64,000 bases of DNA from an uncultured Eubacteriales bacterium. GTDB taxonomy: Bacteria > Bacillota > Clostridia > Christensenellales > Aristaeellaceae. The translations under genes were made by a program, and so were the position numbers. The notes under the pieces were generated by a model, which did not search any database, was not told the origin of the DNA, and saw only the letters and a program-made list of their open reading frames with translations. The stretch spans positions 12,923 through 76,922 of the forward strand of contig OMZP01000001.1 in assembly GCA_900315585.1 (NCBI GenBank). Reading direction: 5' to 3'. Positions 61,291 through 64,000 of this stretch are shown here, piece after piece (the first letter of the stretch is position 1; each line of letters opens with the position of its first letter).

Positions 61291-63147
61291 CTAAACAATC
61301 CTCACCCCATAGATCACGCTGCCCCGGGTGCCCACGACGATCATGTCGTCGAACACCACCGGGCTGCCCTCGATGTTGGCGTTGAGGGCGACGCGGGCGA
61401 TTTCCTCGCCGGTCAGGCCGTCCAGCAGCTTCAGGCTGCCGTCGCTGCTGCCCACCAGCACGTAGCCCTTCCCGGAGGGGGTGTAGAGGCAGGTGGGAGA
61501 GGACCAGCCGTAGTGCTCCATGGACTTGGCCCAGGCGACCTCGCCGGTGGCCTTGTTCAGGGCGTAGAGCATGCCGTGGGTGTGCTCGGTGCGGCAGATG
61601 TGGAAGTACACCAGGTCCGACAGGCTCTCCCGGCCCACCGCCGGGGTGGCGAACCCGCCGCCGCCGTTCTCGTCGTTCTGGGTGATGGGGTCGCTGTCCA
61701 CCTGCCAGATCAGCTCGCCGGTCAGGGCGTTCAGCTTGGTCATCTGGCTGGTGCCGTGGCTGCCCCGCTTGTCCACCTCGTTCACGGCGTAGAGCGCCAC
61801 CCGCCCGTCCGCCTCCGGCTCGATGACCAGGCTGGCGTCGGTGTCGTCGCCCATGGCGAAGCTCCAGATGAGGGACATCTCGTTCAGGTCCACGCACTGG
61901 ATGATGCCGGTGTTGTTGGCGAAGTAGGCGTAGCTGCCGTAGATGGCCACGGAGTTCTCGGTGCCCAGCTTGCCGTCGCCGTACTGCTGGTAGACGTAGC
62001 GGGTCACCTTCGGGTCGACGGTCACGCGGCCGGCGCTCTGGGTGGTGTTCAGCTTGACCTTATAGAGCACGCCGTTTTCCCCGCAGGTGATCATCGTGTC
62101 CGTCGCGCCGTCCACCAGCGGGGCGCAGTCGAAGGCGAACCAGTGGCGGTGGGCCCTGGAGTCGCTGCCGTTGAGGAAGTACAGCTGCTGCTGGTCGATG
62201 AGGCTCCAGATGCGGGTGCCGCAGGCCACCTTCTTCTCGTTGATCTCGTAGATGCCCTGGCCGCAGTACAGCAGCGGCATGCCCCGCGGGTCCACGGTCA
62301 GGCTGCCCTTGATGGGCGCGCCGATGTTGATGGGGCTGCGGGTCTCCTGGCCGTCGTCCAGGTCCAGGAAGTAGATGTGGCCGTCCAGCGTGGCGTAGAG
62401 CACCTCCACCAGGCCGTCCTTGGCCTTCTTGGCCCGGTTCAGGTTCATCTGCTCCCTCAGGTCCGCGGGCCAGCGCACCGCGCTGGCCTGGCCGGTCCAG
62501 CCCACGCCGGTCCAGGTGTCGATGCCGCGGATCTGCTTCTGCCAGGCCAACATCAGGGCCTGGGGCTCCTCGGGGATCTCGCCGTAGGCGCCGCCGTCCC
62601 GGTAGTTGCTGCCCCGGAAGGTGGTCACGCCCTCCAGCGTGGTGTATTCGTCGGAGGAGCCCATGTCGATCACGGCGTCGTCGGTTTCATCCTCCCGGTA
62701 GACCTCGGTGGTTTTGACCAGCCGGTTGACATCCGGGTCGGCATAGTCCGCCCCGGCGGTCACAGGCTGGTGATAGGCGGATGCGTCCAGGGCGCTGGCG
62801 CGCTTCATCACCAGCTCCGGCACCGGCTCCAGCGTGGGTGCGGGCTCCGGGGTGATCTCCGGCGCGACGGTTGCCGCCGCCGTGGGCGCGGGGGTCGGCG
62901 CTTCGGTGGCCATGACGCGGTCCGCGGTCTGCGGGCCCTGGGAAGCCGTGCGCGCCTGGGTCATCGGCGGCGCGGCCACCTCCACCTGGGGCCTGGCCGG
63001 ACGAGCCGCGGGGGTCAGGGCGTTCAGGGCCCAGAAACACCCGCAGCCCAGCACGATCAGCAGGCACGCCGAGGCCGCCAGTATGTTCTTCAGTTTTTGC
63101 TTCCTGCGCCGGGCCAGCGCCCGGCGGGACCGTTTATAGCTGCTCAT
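61291..63147 (-). CDS. Membrane-anchored PQQ-like beta-propeller protein
   Basis: The 618-residue protein has a basic N-terminal tail, a signal anchor (about 22-46; ILAASACLLIVLGCGCFWAL), a Pro/Thr/Ala linker (about 50-115) and a WD/PQQ-type propeller (about 190-618). Blades include LYATLDGHIYFLDLDDG, LYALNKATGEVAWAKSM and VLVGSSDGSLKLLDGLTGEEIARV. No PQQ-ligand residues are evident, so it is more likely a structural or binding protein on the cell surface than a quinoprotein dehydrogenase. Divergent from an aldo/keto reductase gene. Confidence 0.8.
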   Translation of the reverse strand: MSSYKRSRRALARRRKQKLKNILAASACLLIVLGCGCFWALNALTPAARPARPQVEVAAPPMTQARTASQGPQTADRVMATEAPTPAPTAAATVAPEITPEPAPTLEPVPELVMKRASALDASAYHQPVTAGADYADPDVNRLVKTTEVYREDETDDAVIDMGSSDEYTTLEGVTTFRGSNYRDGGAYGEIPEEPQALMLAWQKQIRGIDTWTGVGWTGQASAVRWPADLREQMNLNRAKKAKDGLVEVLYATLDGHIYFLDLDDGQETRSPINIGAPIKGSLTVDPRGMPLLYCGQGIYEINEKKVACGTRIWSLIDQQQLYFLNGSDSRAHRHWFAFDCAPLVDGATDTMITCGENGVLYKVKLNTTQSAGRVTVDPKVTRYVYQQYGDGKLGTENSVAIYGSYAYFANNTGIIQCVDLNEMSLIWSFAMGDDTDASLVIEPEADGRVALYAVNEVDKRGSHGTSQMTKLNALTGELIWQVDSDPITQNDENGGGGFATPAVGRESLSDLVYFHICRTEHTHGMLYALNKATGEVAWAKSMEHYGWSSPTCLYTPSGKGYVLVGSSDGSLKLLDGLTGEEIARVALNANIEGSPVVFDDMIVVGTRGSVIYGVRIV

Positions 63148-63261
63148 ATTTCATCCTGATGTCTTAATAAAGTCATATTTCCACTAAATTTCATTCTACA
63201 ACAGATATGTGGTGATGGGTTTATGATAGTATTTCATTAGTTTTGCAAGAGTGTGACAACC

Positions 63262-63290
63262 TTGCCGCACTGCCGGAGATATGGTATACT
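63262..63290 (+). promoter_or_regulatory. Promoter of the aldo/keto reductase gene
   Basis: TTGCCG, 17-base spacer, TATACT preceded by TGG. Confidence 0.7.
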
Positions 63291-63363
63291 GGACATAATG
63301 CGGGTTTCTGCCCGCAAATGGAATCTGACGAACCATTTCTACATATAAAAGGGGGATACACAT

Positions 63364-64000
63364 ATGATCTACCGGCGCCTTGGCAGGACGAATTTGCAGG
63401 TGAGCGAGGTGGGCTTTGGCGGCGAGTGGCTGGAGCGCCACGACGAGGCCTACTCCGTCGAACTGATCCGCCACGCCCACGCCCAGGGCATCAACATCAT
63501 CGACTGCTGGATGCCGGACCCGAAGAGCCGCAGCATCATCGGCAAGGCCATCGCGGACTGCCGGGACGAGTGGTTCGTGCAGGGGCACATCGGCTCCACC
63601 TGGCAGAACGGCCAGTACGTGCGCAGCCGGGACATGGCGCATGTGGTGCCCGCCTTCGAGGACCTGCTCGAGCGCATCGGCGGCGGCTACATCGATCTGG
63701 GCATGATCCACTACATCGACTCCGAGGAGGACTGGCAGAACGCCATGTCCGGCCCGTTCATCGAGTATGTGCATCGGCTGCACGACCGGGGCATCATCCG
63801 CCACATCGGCCTGAGCACCCACAACCCGGTCATGGCCAAACGGGCCGTGGAGACGGGCTTCGTGGAGATGATCCTGTTTTCCATCAACCCGGCCTTCGAC
63901 ATGCACCCCGCCACCGAGGACCTGATGGACCTGCTGGGCGGCGACTTCGACGAATCCCTCAGCGGCATCGACCCCCAGCGGGCGTCGCTGTACCAGCTGT
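63364..64000 (+). CDS. Aldo/keto reductase, partial (runs off the window)
   Basis: Starts MIYRRLGRTNLQVSEVGFGG, typical of aldo/keto reductases, with INIIDCW in place of the usual IDTA and DLGMIHYIDSEEDW and IRHIGLSTHNP further on. The usual catalytic Tyr after the Asp motif is not obvious. The C terminus is missing; related clostridial proteins often end in a [4Fe-4S] domain. AAAGGGGG precedes the ATG. Confidence 0.85.
   Translation, partial: MIYRRLGRTNLQVSEVGFGGEWLERHDEAYSVELIRHAHAQGINIIDCWMPDPKSRSIIGKAIADCRDEWFVQGHIGSTWQNGQYVRSRDMAHVVPAFEDLLERIGGGYIDLGMIHYIDSEEDWQNAMSGPFIEYVHRLHDRGIIRHIGLSTHNPVMAKRAVETGFVEMILFSINPAFDMHPATEDLMDLLGGDFDESLSGIDPQRASLYQL

Overview
The window is about 64 kb of GC-rich DNA with dense gene packing. 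Intergenic gaps are crowded with palindromic repeat families. The gene set (class III ribonucleotide reductase, Rnf complex, CIRCE-controlled groESL, DapH-type lysine pathway, PTS and ABC sugar uptake, DUF6465 and DUF378 small proteins, CcsA/ResB system II cytochrome biogenesis) points to an anaerobic, saccharolytic member of the Bacillota (class Clostridia), probably an uncultured gut lineage. The taxon is inferred from gene content and style; no rRNA is present.

Layout. 0.2-3.3 kb: GH29 fucosidase, zinc-type macrodomain hydrolase, NrdG activase. 3.3-8.1 kb: tandem NrdR boxes and nrdD, whose product carries a fused C-terminal redoxin; then an AT-rich DUF3800 gene and a thioredoxin reductase without the usual NADPH motif. 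8.2-14.1 kb: LacI regulator, sugar ABC transporter (binding protein and two permeases) and a GH130 phosphorylase. 14.3-24.4 kb, minus strand: rnfC, an rnfD-rnfG fusion, rnfE, rnfA, rnfB, a giant NrfA-like pentahaem protein with two N-terminal FMN-binding domains, resB and ccsA. This looks like one pathway from NADH/ferredoxin to an extracytoplasmic nitrite reductase. 24.6-29.8 kb: PTS EIIBCA, EI and an HPr domain fused to D-lactate dehydrogenase. 30-35.5 kb: Dabb protein, lysine riboswitch, dapA, dapB, dapH, a deacetylase and mntP. 35.7-43.3 kb: DUF378 protein, cell-envelope proteins, pseudouridine synthase, methyltransferase, glycogen phosphorylase and a membrane protein. 43.4-45.9 kb: an AT-richer restriction-modification-like island (DUF262-HNH nuclease, EcoRI-family methylase, divergent XRE regulator with three palindromic operators). 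46-46.8 kb: SDR oxidoreductase. 47.4-53.9 kb: a four-gene cluster with a ZorA/ZorB-like ion-driven stator pair, a small anchored protein and a large Sel1/TrkA-N-like/RyR-like protein. 54-64 kb: ROK regulator, groESL, DUF6465, rarA, acyl-ACP thioesterase, beta-propeller protein and the start of an aldo/keto reductase.

Most promising for novelty: (1) the Rnf-linked flavin-pentahaem NrfA fusion operon; (2) the ZorAB-like cluster with a TrkA-N/RyR-like protein and no ZorC/D/E; (3) the HPr-lactate dehydrogenase fusion; (4) the NrdD-redoxin fusion; (5) the DUF262-HNH/EcoRI-methylase pair; (6) families of interspersed hairpin elements whose stems vary with compensatory changes and which insert into each other. 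Functional links are inferences from domain content and gene order; no database search was possible.
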